Origin: Burkholderiales bacterium UBA2647
GTDB taxonomy: Bacteria; Pseudomonadota; Gammaproteobacteria; Burkholderiales; Burkholderiaceae_E
Reading direction: 5' to 3'
NCBI GenBank assembly: GCA_002359635.1
Contig: DENJ01000043.1
Location: 1-64,000, forward strand
Length of the DNA: 64,000 nt
Shown: positions 8,602 through 17,381 of the stretch, piece by piece
Layout: every line of letters begins with the position of its first letter
Position numbering within the stretch: position 1 is the stretch's first letter
Translations under genes and position numbers: made by a program
Notes under the pieces: model-generated
Database searches by the model: none
The model's input: only the letters and a program-made list of their open reading frames with translations
What the model was told of the DNA's origin: nothing

Positions 8602-9816
8602 ATGCTAAAAAAACCGATTGTTGTCCTCGTTGCTTGTGTCGCGCTTGTAGGGCTTGCCTGGTACGGTTGGCAGGCACAACGACATCTGAGCTCTGAACTG
8701 GTTGTCGGCGGCAAATCCGGGGCAAAGTTTTCCGAACAGGTGGACAAAGCCGCCGATGCAGGAAAAATGGCCGGGGCTTCAACAGGGGCGAAGGGTGATG
8801 GCATGCCTGCGAAAGGCGCCAAAGGCGATGGTCCGCCGGGTAAGGGCGGACCTAGAGGACCGGCGGCTGTTGAAGTGCAAGCCGCATCGAGTAAGGATCT
8901 GACGGATGTGGCAAGCGCCGTCGGCACGCTTCGCGCCAATGAAACCGTGGTGTTGCGCTCTGAGGTCGCCGGCCGGATTGCTTATCTCGCGTTCCGAGAC
9001 GGGGAGTTGGTTACCAAGGGCCACACCCTGCTCAAACTCGATGCATCCCTACAAGAGGCCGAGCTTGCTCAAGCCAAGGCAGAGCTTGCTTTAGGCCAGA
9101 CGAACTACGATCGCAGTATGGATCTCGCGCAACGTAAATTCGTAAGCGAAAGCGCTCTGGACCAGGCCGCCGCGAATTTGCGCGTCCTGGAAGCAAAGTT
9201 TCAGCTCGCCAAGGCCCGTCTGGATCGGACGGTGATCCGGGCCCCGTTTGCGGGTCAACTGGGCTTGCGCAACGTAAGTCTGGGTGACTACGTCAAAGAG
9301 GGTGCAGACCTTGTGTTGCTCGAAGACGTCGCAAGCCTGAAAGTTGATTTGCGTTTACCGGAGCGCTATATCGGGCGCCTTAAGAAAGGTCAGTCGATTC
9401 AAGTTCTTATCGACGCATTTCCAGAAAAAACTTTCAAAGCGCAAGTTGAAGCAACCGATGTACAAGTCGATGCTAACGGTCGCTTTGTCCTGGTACGCGG
9501 CACCATGGCCAACCCGGGGGGTACCTTGCGTAGCGGCATGTTTGCGCGCGCGGCCCTGGTGCTTGCCGAGCGCAAGGCTGCCGTGATGGTCCCCGAGGAA
9601 GCGATCACACCCATCGGCAATGAGCTTTTTGTCTGGCTTGCGGCGGAAGGCAAGGCTAAGCGGGTTAGGATTCAAACTGGCGTGCGTCAGGACGGTCTGG
9701 TCGAGGTCATCGGCGAGGTGCGCGGCGGTGATCAGGTTGTGATTGCAGGACAGCAACGTCTGATGCGCGATGGTCAGGAAGTGCGCAGTTTCTCTCAGGC
9801 AGGGGCAAGCAAGTGA
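8602..9816 (+). CDS. RND efflux periplasmic adaptor (membrane fusion protein)
   Basis: A 404-residue HlyD/AcrA family adaptor. One N-terminal membrane helix (MLKKPIVVLVACVALVGLAWYGW), then a Gly/Lys/Pro-rich linker at about residues 60-95 with collagen-like GPPGKGGPRGP, then the biotinyl-lipoyl halves (GRIAYLAFRDGELVTKGHTLLKLD and TVIRAPFAGQLGLRNVSLGDYVKEG) flanking a short coiled coil, and beta-barrel and membrane-proximal domains. It joins the inner-membrane pump to an outer-membrane channel not encoded here. ATG 8602 is preferred; a GTG at 8584 is in frame. Its last 4 nt overlap the pump gene, showing translational coupling. Confidence 0.9.
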   Translation: MLKKPIVVLVACVALVGLAWYGWQAQRHLSSELVVGGKSGAKFSEQVDKAADAGKMAGASTGAKGDGMPAKGAKGDGPPGKGGPRGPAAVEVQAASSKDLTDVASAVGTLRANETVVLRSEVAGRIAYLAFRDGELVTKGHTLLKLDASLQEAELAQAKAELALGQTNYDRSMDLAQRKFVSESALDQAAANLRVLEAKFQLAKARLDRTVIRAPFAGQLGLRNVSLGDYVKEGADLVLLEDVASLKVDLRLPERYIGRLKKGQSIQVLIDAFPEKTFKAQVEATDVQVDANGRFVLVRGTMANPGGTLRSGMFARAALVLAERKAAVMVPEEAITPIGNELFVWLAAEGKAKRVRIQTGVRQDGLVEVIGEVRGGDQVVIAGQQRLMRDGQEVRSFSQAGASK

Positions 9817-12800
9817 ATCTGCCCGAGCTTTGTATCAGGCGTCCGGTTTTTGCGACGGTGCTCTCGCTGCTGGTCCTGCTGCTCGGTATCGTGTCCTACG
9901 ATCGACTACCGGTGCGGGAGTATCCGAAGATCGAAGAGCCTGTGGTAACCGTAGAGACCAAGTATCTCGGTGCTTCAGCGGAGATCGTCGAGTCTGCCGT
10001 TACCAAAATCATGGAAGACTCGATTGCAGGGATTGAAGGCGTTGACGTGCTGACGTCGATTTCGCGCGCAGAGACGAGCCAGATCACGGCTCGCTTCAGG
10101 TTGGACCGCGATCCCGATGGTGCTGCTGCTGATGTGCGAGACCGCGTGTCGCGTGTTCGATCGCGTCTCCCGCAGGGTATTGATGAGCCGGTTGTAGCGA
10201 AGGTTGACGCCGATGCAAACCCTGTTATTTGGTTGAGTTTTTACAGCGACACACTGCCAGCGCTTCAGGTTTCCGACGTGGTGAGCCGCATCGTGAAACC
10301 ACGCCTACAAACACTCCCTGGGGCAGCCGATGTGCGTATTTTCGGTGAGCGGCGCTTTGCCATGCGGATCTGGTTGGATGCTGATCGGCTTGCCGCTTAC
10401 AAGCTGACGCCATCCGATGTTGAGGATGCGCTGCGTCGGCAAAACATCGAAGTGCCCGCAGGCCGTATTGAAAGTCTTCAGCGCGAGTTTACGGTGACCT
10501 CGCAGACGGATCTTCAGCGCGAACAACAATTTCTCGACATCGTCGTCAAAGTTGTCAATGGCTACCCGGTCTCACTCGGCGATGTTGCGCGGGTAAAGCT
10601 CGGTGCGCTGAATGAGCGAACCAACGTCACACTCAATGGGCAACCTGCTGTTTCCGTGGGATTGATCAAACAGGCTACCGCCAATCCCTTGGTGCTTGCA
10701 GCGGCGCTGAAAACGGAGCTGCCAAAGCTTCAGCAAAGTCTCCCGCAGGGCTTGAATGTGCGGATCGCCAATGACACCACGGTGTTTATTGACAAATCAC
10801 TCGAAGCGGTGTTTCGCACGATTCTTGAGGCGGTTGCGCTGGTTGCCTTGGTAATTTTGATCTTCCTTGGCACCCTTCGGGCATCCGTTATTCCGCTGGT
10901 CACGATCCCGGTTTGTTTGATCGGTGCCTGCACCTTGATGTACGCGGCGGGCTTTTCAATCAACACGCTCACCTTGCTTGCGCTGGTTTTGGCCATTGGA
11001 CTCGTGGTCGATGACGCGATTGTGGTCTTGGAAAATATCTTCCGGCATATCGAAGCGGGCATGAAACCCTTTGAGGCGGCAATCCTTGGTACCCGTGAAG
11101 TCCAATTTGCGGTCATCGCCATGACGCTGACACTTGCCGCTGTTTTCACACCGATTGCATTTACAACCGGTAGAACTGGCCGTTTGTTTGTTGAGTTTGC
11201 GCTTTCTTTAGCGGGTGCTGTGCTGATTTCCGGCTTCGTAGCCCTCACCCTCACGCCGATGATGTGCTCAAGACTTCTTAGATCGCATGCAGATGATGCA
11301 AGAGAGAATCGACTCTCCAGCTATGTCGTGAACGGGATCGATCGCATTGTGGGCGCGATCACCAATAGCTATGCTGCCATGCTTCGTTGGGCGCTTCGAT
11401 GGCGCTGGCTGGTCTTGATACTTGGTTTGTCCGTGGGCGGCGCAAGCGCCTGGCTTTTTATGAACGCCAAGAAAGAGCTCACACCGCTCGAAGATCGAGG
11501 CACCGTGGTCATCATTTTCAGTGCACCCGAAGGTTCCTCGGTGGAGTACACCATGCGTTATGGGCGTTTGATTGGCGACATCGCTGAGAAAATTCCTGAA
11601 TTTGACAGGCGATTTGTGGTGTCAGGCTCCCCAACCGTCACCCAGGGCATCGGTTTTTTACGGATGGTGGACTGGGATCAGCGGCAAAGGGGTACCGCCG
11701 ACATTCTTAAAGAGTTGCAACCCAAGCTTTTGTCGATCCCAGGCGTTCTAGCCTTTGCTGTGGCGCCACCTTCCCTCGGCCAGTCGCCCCGCGTCCGCCC
11801 GATTAACTTCGTCGTCCTCACCTCTGAACCCTACGACAAACTGCAGGCCACCGTAGCGCCCTTTTTAGCGGAAATGCAGCGCCATCCCGGGTTACAAGGC
11901 GTTGATGTGGACTTGAAATTGAACAAGCCCGAGATAAAAATTGAAATCGATCGACAGCGAGCCGCTGATGCAGGGGTGCAGGTTGAGGCGATCGGCAGGG
12001 CCTTGGAAACCATGCTCGGTGGGCGCCAGGTCACAAGGTTTAAGCGTGAGGGCGAGCAGTACGATGTGATGGTGCAGCTTGATGCGTCGGCACGCGCGAC
12101 GCCTCGCGATATTGCCGATATTTATGTACGAGGTCGTGGTGACACCATGGTGCCGCTGGCAAGTCTTGTCTCGGTGAGGGAGTCGGTTGCCCCGCGGGAA
12201 CTCAATCATTTTGCGCAACGCCGTGCCGTCACCATTACGGCCAATCTTGCGCCGGGCTACTCGCTTGGCGAGGCGATTACCATGATGGAAGCCAGTGCCC
12301 AAAAGTATCTCAAGCCCGGTTATGCAATTGACTATAACGGTGAGACCCGCGAATTCAAGCTCTCGTCAACGGCACTCTACTTAACCTTCCTGCTTGCTTT
12401 AGCCTTTATTTATCTTGTACTTGCGGCCCAGTTTGAAAGCTTTATCGACCCGCTGATCATCATGTTCTCGGTCCCCTTGTCAATGACCGGTGCGCTTGCG
12501 CTTTTAAAATACGGAGGCGGTTCAATCAACGTGTACAGTCAGATTGGCTTGATTACCTTGGTCGGTTTGATTACCAAGCACGGGATTCTGATTGTTGAAT
12601 TCGCCAATCAACTGCAGCGCGAAGGGCGCACGCCCATGGAAGCGGTATTTGAGTCGGCCAAATTGCGTTTGCGTCCGATTCTGATGACAACCGGCGCGAT
12701 GGTGCTTGGTGCTGTGCCCTTGGCCCTATCCACCGGTGCGGGCGCTGAGAGCCGCATCCAGATCGGTCTGGTGATTGTTGGTGGGATGAGTTTTGGGACC

Positions 12801-12902
12801 ATACTGACCCTTTTTGTGGTACCGGTGGTTTATTCCTTGATCGCAAGGCGCAGACAGGCCATGCAAGCACTCGGGGGAGCACATGCGGCAGGTGGTGCTT
12901 GA
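9813..12902 (+). CDS. RND efflux transporter permease (HAE1/AcrB type)
   Basis: A 1029-residue inner-membrane RND pump, near the usual length. It shows the N-terminal helix, two large periplasmic loops and the TM4 proton relay (LALVLAIGLVVDDAIVVLENIFRHIEAG with paired Asp). The GTG start overlaps the adaptor stop (GTGA). Proton-driven export of hydrophobic compounds or drugs is the family role; the substrate cannot be read from sequence. The gene ends inside the start of dnaQ (20-nt overlap), so this pump pair sits tightly between rnhA and dnaQ, which are neighbours in E. coli. Confidence 0.93.
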   Translation: MNLPELCIRRPVFATVLSLLVLLLGIVSYDRLPVREYPKIEEPVVTVETKYLGASAEIVESAVTKIMEDSIAGIEGVDVLTSISRAETSQITARFRLDRDPDGAAADVRDRVSRVRSRLPQGIDEPVVAKVDADANPVIWLSFYSDTLPALQVSDVVSRIVKPRLQTLPGAADVRIFGERRFAMRIWLDADRLAAYKLTPSDVEDALRRQNIEVPAGRIESLQREFTVTSQTDLQREQQFLDIVVKVVNGYPVSLGDVARVKLGALNERTNVTLNGQPAVSVGLIKQATANPLVLAAALKTELPKLQQSLPQGLNVRIANDTTVFIDKSLEAVFRTILEAVALVALVILIFLGTLRASVIPLVTIPVCLIGACTLMYAAGFSINTLTLLALVLAIGLVVDDAIVVLENIFRHIEAGMKPFEAAILGTREVQFAVIAMTLTLAAVFTPIAFTTGRTGRLFVEFALSLAGAVLISGFVALTLTPMMCSRLLRSHADDARENRLSSYVVNGIDRIVGAITNSYAAMLRWALRWRWLVLILGLSVGGASAWLFMNAKKELTPLEDRGTVVIIFSAPEGSSVEYTMRYGRLIGDIAEKIPEFDRRFVVSGSPTVTQGIGFLRMVDWDQRQRGTADILKELQPKLLSIPGVLAFAVAPPSLGQSPRVRPINFVVLTSEPYDKLQATVAPFLAEMQRHPGLQGVDVDLKLNKPEIKIEIDRQRAADAGVQVEAIGRALETMLGGRQVTRFKREGEQYDVMVQLDASARATPRDIADIYVRGRGDTMVPLASLVSVRESVAPRELNHFAQRRAVTITANLAPGYSLGEAITMMEASAQKYLKPGYAIDYNGETREFKLSSTALYLTFLLALAFIYLVLAAQFESFIDPLIIMFSVPLSMTGALALLKYGGGSINVYSQIGLITLVGLITKHGILIVEFANQLQREGRTPMEAVFESAKLRLRPILMTTGAMVLGAVPLALSTGAGAESRIQIGLVIVGGMSFGTILTLFVVPVVYSLIARRRQAMQALGGAHAAGGA

Positions 12903-13620
12903 CACAGAAACGACAGGACTTAGTGTGGCCGATGGCCATCGCATCATTGAACTAGCCTGTGTCGAACTGATTAACCGACAGGCGACCGGGCGGCACTGGC
13001 ACCATTACTTTGACCCCGAGCGCGACATCGACGAAGGTGCCCAGGCGGTACACGGTTTAAGCCGGGACCGGCTCGAGGGAGAACCGAAGTTTGCTGATCT
13101 GGCCGCTGATTTTCTCGATTTCCTCGGCGATGCAGAACTGTTGATCCACAACGCCGCCTTCGATCTCGGTTTTTTGAAGTTCGAGCTAGGGCGTATCGAT
13201 TTGCCAGCGCTCACAAGCCAATGTCAGGTAACCGACACGCTGGCCTTGGCCCGGGCATTGCACCCGGGTAAACGCAACTCGCTCGATGCACTTTGCGAGC
13301 GCTACGGTATCTCGAATGCGCACCGCAGTTTTCACGGCGCATTGCTCGACGCAAGATTATTGGCCGATGTTTATCTCGCGATGACCCGAGGTCAGGAGTC
13401 GCTTGAGATCAGCCTCAGTCTTGATTCTCGAGGCCAGTCCTCAAGCGGCCAAGCGCTTGCATGGCCACCCTCGATGCTCAAGCAGATCAGGCTCACCGTA
13501 TTTCAGCAATCGAGGCATGAGGCTTATCATGCAGCCATGGAAAAAGATGCGCGCGGACCGAGTTTGTGGCGCCGTTTAAGTCAAACCGCCTCAGCGCAGG
13601 AGTTAGAGCAAGACCTATGA
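12883..13620 (+). CDS. dnaQ: DNA polymerase III epsilon subunit (proofreading exonuclease)
   Basis: A 245-residue DEDDh 3'-5' exonuclease. ExoI is at the N-terminus (VLDTETTGL, Asp7 and Glu9), ExoII is HNAAFDLGFLKFEL, and ExoIII is HRSFHGALLDARLLADVY with catalytic His and Asp. It proofreads within the replicative polymerase core. The C-terminal 60 residues or so would bind the alpha subunit. The gene overlaps the upstream RND pump by 20 nt and the downstream DUF2863 gene by 4 nt (ATGA), so all are on one likely transcript. Confidence 0.92.
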   Translation: MRQVVLDTETTGLSVADGHRIIELACVELINRQATGRHWHHYFDPERDIDEGAQAVHGLSRDRLEGEPKFADLAADFLDFLGDAELLIHNAAFDLGFLKFELGRIDLPALTSQCQVTDTLALARALHPGKRNSLDALCERYGISNAHRSFHGALLDARLLADVYLAMTRGQESLEISLSLDSRGQSSSGQALAWPPSMLKQIRLTVFQQSRHEAYHAAMEKDARGPSLWRRLSQTASAQELEQDL

Positions 13621-14822
13621 AAGAAGCCCGTATGTCGCGCAGTGGCCGTGAGCGAAAAGCCCAGTTATCCCCCGATGCGGAGCGACTTTTGGCCTCGGCG
13701 CTTGGATTAGCCAATTCAGGCAGTCGCCTGGAAGATGCTTATTGGCAGCAACTGCTTGTGAAGCGTATTGAGCACTTGCTCGACACCAATCATCCGCAAG
13801 CCATTTACGATGCGCTCGATCGAACCCATCTCACCGATTTGGAGGCTTACGGCGCATTGATTGAAATGGTTGAGCACTGCGCCGAAACCGTTGTTGTCGA
13901 GTACGAAGGGCAAATGTGGCAATGCCTCTTGGTTTCCGCACCGCTTGTTGCCTGGACAAGATTCGGTATCGCCGCCGGGCGCTTGCCGGCCTCTAATGCC
14001 ACTGCGCTGTCGGCGCACTGGCAGGCGCACTGCCTCGCAAACCGGGTGCGCTTTTGCATGGTGCCTTGGCTTTATTCCATCGATCAATTACCGCGCGATT
14101 TTGCCGAACTGCGCAAACTCACGCGCCGCTTAGGGGTCGCAGCGCTTAAGTCGCAGGACCCTCGGCTTGATTTTTCGTCGTTTCCTGAAACAGCCGACAT
14201 GTTGGCTGATTCGCGTTTTATTCTTGCCGGTGTTGCCGCGCCCTTGGGCCAGGCGCTTTTGCGGTGGCAGGATATTGAGGCCAGTGATCATGCAACGCGG
14301 GTTCAGTGTTTAGAACAATGGGTTGCGCAGGGCAGACCTAATCTTGAGCCTGTCATGGTGGGCTGCGGGTTTGAGTGTTTGCTGCCCGATGCCTTTCATA
14401 TCAATTTGCGTGAGTCTGACAGAAGAGTCAGACCCTATGCCTTGCGCGCGGCAGTTCATTATCTGACGCACGCGCTTTCGATCGAGGCAAAGCAATTGCG
14501 TGCCAACGTAGCAGCTTTTGGTCAGGATCGCCTTGATGAATATCGTATCGGTCTAAGTTTTAATTCGGAAGAGGAGGTTTCGCAAGGGGTTGTTTGGCCC
14601 ATGCTCGGCGCGGAATCCGAAACCGACGACCCCAATCCGCTTGATCAGATCAAACAACAGCTCCATGAACTCGGCGTCACCGATATTCGCGTTCACCCGG
14701 GTTGCAGCGAACCGGAATTCTGTGATGACTGTGGGTCACCGCTTTACCCGAACGGGGATGGCGAAGTCGTGCATGCCGAAATGCCTGAGGATTCAGAGCC
14801 TAACCCCGGACACTTTCATTAG
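13617..14822 (+). CDS. DUF2863 family protein
   Basis: A 401-residue protein that resembles the betaproteobacterial DUF2863 family in its N-terminus (LSPDAERLLASALGLANSGSRLEDAYWQ) and length; this assignment is from memory of the family. It ends in a Cys cluster (CSEPEFCDDCGSPLYPNGDGE) that looks like a small zinc knuckle, next to acidic residues. The start is ATG 13617, overlapping the dnaQ stop, with GGAG about 14 nt upstream. No catalytic motif is recognised and the function is unknown. Coupling with dnaQ may only reflect position. Confidence 0.7.
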   Translation: MKEARMSRSGRERKAQLSPDAERLLASALGLANSGSRLEDAYWQQLLVKRIEHLLDTNHPQAIYDALDRTHLTDLEAYGALIEMVEHCAETVVVEYEGQMWQCLLVSAPLVAWTRFGIAAGRLPASNATALSAHWQAHCLANRVRFCMVPWLYSIDQLPRDFAELRKLTRRLGVAALKSQDPRLDFSSFPETADMLADSRFILAGVAAPLGQALLRWQDIEASDHATRVQCLEQWVAQGRPNLEPVMVGCGFECLLPDAFHINLRESDRRVRPYALRAAVHYLTHALSIEAKQLRANVAAFGQDRLDEYRIGLSFNSEEEVSQGVVWPMLGAESETDDPNPLDQIKQQLHELGVTDIRVHPGCSEPEFCDDCGSPLYPNGDGEVVHAEMPEDSEPNPGHFH

Positions 14823-14849
14823 GTTAATCAAGAGCGCGTATCCAGTGCA

Positions 14850-15251
14850 TCAACTTAGTTTTTTTCTGGCGCTGCTGATGCGTTCGTTGAGATAAGCACC
14901 GTAGAAATCTCGAGAACCGTAGCCAATCAGCCTCTCGGCGATTTCGCCCTGTAGTCCGAGAAACAGCACCGTCGGTACCATCGTGATCCGATAACGTTGG
15001 AGCTCGGTGCCACCCTGAATGGTTTCAAAAACCAAAACACCTTCCTTGTCCTGATCTCTTGCCAGATGCTGGATATAGTCTTGTTTGACCAAGTCGCACC
15101 AACCACAGCCTGGCATGGTTACGAGCAAGACAAGGGGACGCTTTTGTTTTGCAGCCCGCTCGATTTGCTTTTCAAGTCCGTCTAGCTTGGGTATCGGCGT
15201 TTGCGCTGGTCGACCCTGCTGTGGATGTGATGGGGGGATTTGCTTACTCAT
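14850..15251 (-). CDS. Thioredoxin-fold protein of the sox cluster (SoxS-like)
   Basis: A small thioredoxin-like protein, 133 residues from ATG 15251. The redox motif is CGWC in TMPGCGWCDLVKQ, and the cis-Pro is in YRITMVPTVLFLG. Sox clusters usually carry thioredoxins (SoxS or SoxW) that keep the SoxY cysteine active. The gene diverges from the ArsR-type regulator across a shared operator region. Oddly, no clear signal peptide is present; an upstream ATG at 15269 adds only MFFAFF. A periplasmic location therefore cannot be shown. Assignment as SoxS is by context and motif, not certain. Confidence 0.75.
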   Translation of the reverse strand: MSKQIPPSHPQQGRPAQTPIPKLDGLEKQIERAAKQKRPLVLLVTMPGCGWCDLVKQDYIQHLARDQDKEGVLVFETIQGGTELQRYRITMVPTVLFLGLQGEIAERLIGYGSRDFYGAYLNERISSARKKLS

Positions 15252-15280
15252 AAAAAACGCGAAAAACATTAAAAAGTCAC

Positions 15281-15312
15281 TTGACTATATGCGTATATGC
15301 TCATATAGTAAC
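15281..15312. promoter_or_regulatory. Divergent sox promoter with dyad operator
   Basis: A perfect 8-bp inverted repeat, ACTATATG (15284-15291) and CATATAGT (15302-15309), is separated by 10 nt. On the plus strand TTGACT (15281-15286), 17 nt and TATAGT (15304-15309) form a good sigma-70 promoter toward the regulator and soxC. On the minus strand TTACTA and TATAGT are also 17 nt apart, facing the thioredoxin gene. The dyad lies between and over both sets of boxes, an ideal place for repression by the adjacent ArsR-type protein. Confidence 0.65.
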
Positions 15313-15446
15313 TTTGATTCAAACAGGCATCAAACCCTATTGGGCGGCACAAAAGGCTTCAACGGTTTGCACCAACAACACCAAAAGCAAGCCTCATTGG
15401 TCCGCAGGATAACCTGATTGCTTTTGGATCATAGCCCGTGCTCCGT

Positions 15447-15461
15447 GGAGGGGAAAGTTTG
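15447..15461 (+). promoter_or_regulatory. Ribosome-binding site selecting a TTG start for the sox regulator
   Basis: GGAGGGG at 15447-15453 is followed 5 nt later by TTG at 15459. The alternative GTG at 15438 lies upstream of this site and has no comparable signal, so TTG is the preferred start. Confidence 0.55.
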
Positions 15462-15974
15462 GCAACGTTAAAGGTCGAAGAGCCCGAGGATTGCGATGAT
15501 CGCGAAGACCTAGACCGGGTCTTTGAATCGGTGTCGCGCTATTTCAGCCTGATGTCAGAGCCGATGAGGGTGCGCATCATGCACACGATTTGCGATGGTG
15601 AGCGTACGGTGGGGGATATTGTGCTTGCGGTTGGGGGCACGCAAACCAATGTCTCGAGACATCTCGCAGCGCTTTACCAAGCCAACGCGGTCTATCGCAG
15701 AAAAGCCGGTAACCATGTTTTTTATGGCATCCAGGATTCGGCGCTGATTGCACTTTGCCGTGGGGTATGCATCCATATTGCCTCGCGCCTTGATAACGAC
15801 GGTGAACGAAGCGACGGATTGCGTCATCTCGCCCGTGGTTTTGAACCTGTATTGCCACAGGGGGATTCCGACGCAGGATCTAGAACCAAAAAGGAGAAGC
15901 TGCGCGCTGAGGCAGGTGTTTCGAAGGCATCCAAGTCGAGGCCTCGATCAGTTCGTGCCAAGCGCGCCGATTGA
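15459..15974 (+). CDS. soxR: ArsR-family transcriptional regulator of the sox cluster
   Basis: A 171-residue winged-helix repressor. The HTH segment spans about residues 22-90 (FSLMSEPMRVRIMHTICDGERTVGDIVLAVGGTQTNVSRHLAALYQANAVYRRKAGNHVFYGI, shown only in part by its key pieces SEPMRVRIM and QTNVSRHLAAL). A later Cys (ALCRGVC, two Cys four apart) could sense sulfur compounds, as shown for SoxR-type ArsR proteins of other sox clusters. The Lys/Arg-rich tail after residue 130 is probably disordered. It diverges from the thioredoxin gene and precedes soxC; it likely represses both from the dyad in between. The symbol follows Sox usage, not the unrelated redox SoxR. Confidence 0.85.
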   Translation: MATLKVEEPEDCDDREDLDRVFESVSRYFSLMSEPMRVRIMHTICDGERTVGDIVLAVGGTQTNVSRHLAALYQANAVYRRKAGNHVFYGIQDSALIALCRGVCIHIASRLDNDGERSDGLRHLARGFEPVLPQGDSDAGSRTKKEKLRAEAGVSKASKSRPRSVRAKRAD

Positions 15975-16010
15975 TAAGCCCTATCGCTGAATGAATAAGG
16001 AGGTTGAGCG

Positions 16011-17381
16011 ATGCATGTATTAGATCAAGATCTGGCGCAGGGGAGCATTAACGCGCTACGCACGGCGATACCGGGGCGTATTCAAAAAGCGCCCGAAGAC
16101 CATATGGATCAGGCCTTTCATGCGAAAGCAAAGACGGCGCGTCGCAGCTTTATGGGCAAGGCGCTTGCTATGGGCGCGGGTGTTGCCGTGACACGCGCGA
16201 GCGCCACAAGTACCGAGGGCGAGGACGCCATTTTGAAGCTTCCCCCGCACACGGTGGGTCTTGGGCAACCGGTTGCGGCAAGGGGCTATGGGGTGCCATC
16301 GCAGTACGAGCGCAATTTGCAACGACGTGAGAGCCCAGGTCTTACCCGTGTGGGTGCGGCCTCTGTGAGCTTTTCCCCGCTTCAGTCGCTCTTTGGGATC
16401 ATCACGCCAAACGGGCTTCACTTTGAGCGCCACCATCAGGGCTGGTGGGATATCAACCCCGAACAACATCGTTTGATGATCAACGGCATGGTGAAGCAGG
16501 CTAAGGTTTTCACCATGGATGATCTGATGCGACTGCCAGCCGTGTCGCGCATTCATTTCATCGAATGTGGTGCAAACACCGGCATGGAGTGGGGTAATGT
16601 TGCGGTGCCGACGGTGCAGTACTCACATGGGATGTTGTCTTGTTCGGAGTTCACCGGCGTGTTGCTTTCGACCCTGCTTGATATGGCTGGCGCTGACACA
16701 AAAAAAGGGCGCTATCTGCTCGCTGAAGGCGCTGACGGTTCTTCCATGACACGAACCGTCTCAATGGACCGTGCGCTTGATGATGTGATGGTGGCCTGGG
16801 CAATGAATGGTGAGATGTTGCGTCCGGAAAATGGCTACCCATTGAGATTGGTTGTGCCCGGTGTACAAGGTGTGTCATGGGTGAAATATTTGCGACGCAT
16901 CGAGGTTGGCGATCAACCCTACTACACCAAAGATGAGGTCATGCATTATGTGGATCTGATGCCTGATGGCAGGCATCGGCAGTTCACCTCGATTCAGGAG
17001 GTGAAGTCAGTGATCACGACGCCATCGGGTGGCCAGGTGTTGATGGATAAGGGTTATTACAATGTGACCGGGCTAGCCTGGTCGGGCAGGGGACGTATCA
17101 AGCGTGTTGATGTGTCGGCGGATGGTGGTCGCAACTGGCGTAGCGCGCGTCTTGAAACACCCGTGCTGTCGAAAGCGCTCACACGATTTAATATTGATTG
17201 GGTCTGGGACGGCGGACCGGCAATTCTGCAAAGTAGAGCGGTCGATGAGTCGGGTCATATTCAACCAATGATGCGTCAATTGCGCGCTGTTCGCGGCACG
17301 CGGTCCATTTATCATAATAATGCGATCCAGTCCTGGAAGATCAGCGAGACAGGGGAGGTGTTCAATGTACAAGTTTCCTAA
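16011..17381 (+). CDS. soxC: Sulfite dehydrogenase molybdenum subunit SoxC
   Basis: A 456-residue periplasmic molybdopterin enzyme of the sulfite oxidase family. With SoxD it oxidises the SoxY-bound sulfane sulfur. A Tat motif is present (ARRSFMGKALAMG, Arg44-Arg45), but after an unusually long N-region of about 43 residues. The start is well supported by AGGAGG 7 nt before ATG 16011. The Mo-ligand Cys is Cys186 in HFIECGANTGMEW. The dimerisation domain occupies the C-terminal third. It overlaps soxD by 17 nt. Confidence 0.95.
   Translation: MHVLDQDLAQGSINALRTAIPGRIQKAPEDHMDQAFHAKAKTARRSFMGKALAMGAGVAVTRASATSTEGEDAILKLPPHTVGLGQPVAARGYGVPSQYERNLQRRESPGLTRVGAASVSFSPLQSLFGIITPNGLHFERHHQGWWDINPEQHRLMINGMVKQAKVFTMDDLMRLPAVSRIHFIECGANTGMEWGNVAVPTVQYSHGMLSCSEFTGVLLSTLLDMAGADTKKGRYLLAEGADGSSMTRTVSMDRALDDVMVAWAMNGEMLRPENGYPLRLVVPGVQGVSWVKYLRRIEVGDQPYYTKDEVMHYVDLMPDGRHRQFTSIQEVKSVITTPSGGQVLMDKGYYNVTGLAWSGRGRIKRVDVSADGGRNWRSARLETPVLSKALTRFNIDWVWDGGPAILQSRAVDESGHIQPMMRQLRAVRGTRSIYHNNAIQSWKISETGEVFNVQVS

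Noticed and set aside
10730..11254. Long antisense frame within the RND pump gene
   Set aside because: Ser/Thr/Lys-rich composition is a mirror of the pump's membrane segments; no start signal and no homology recognised.
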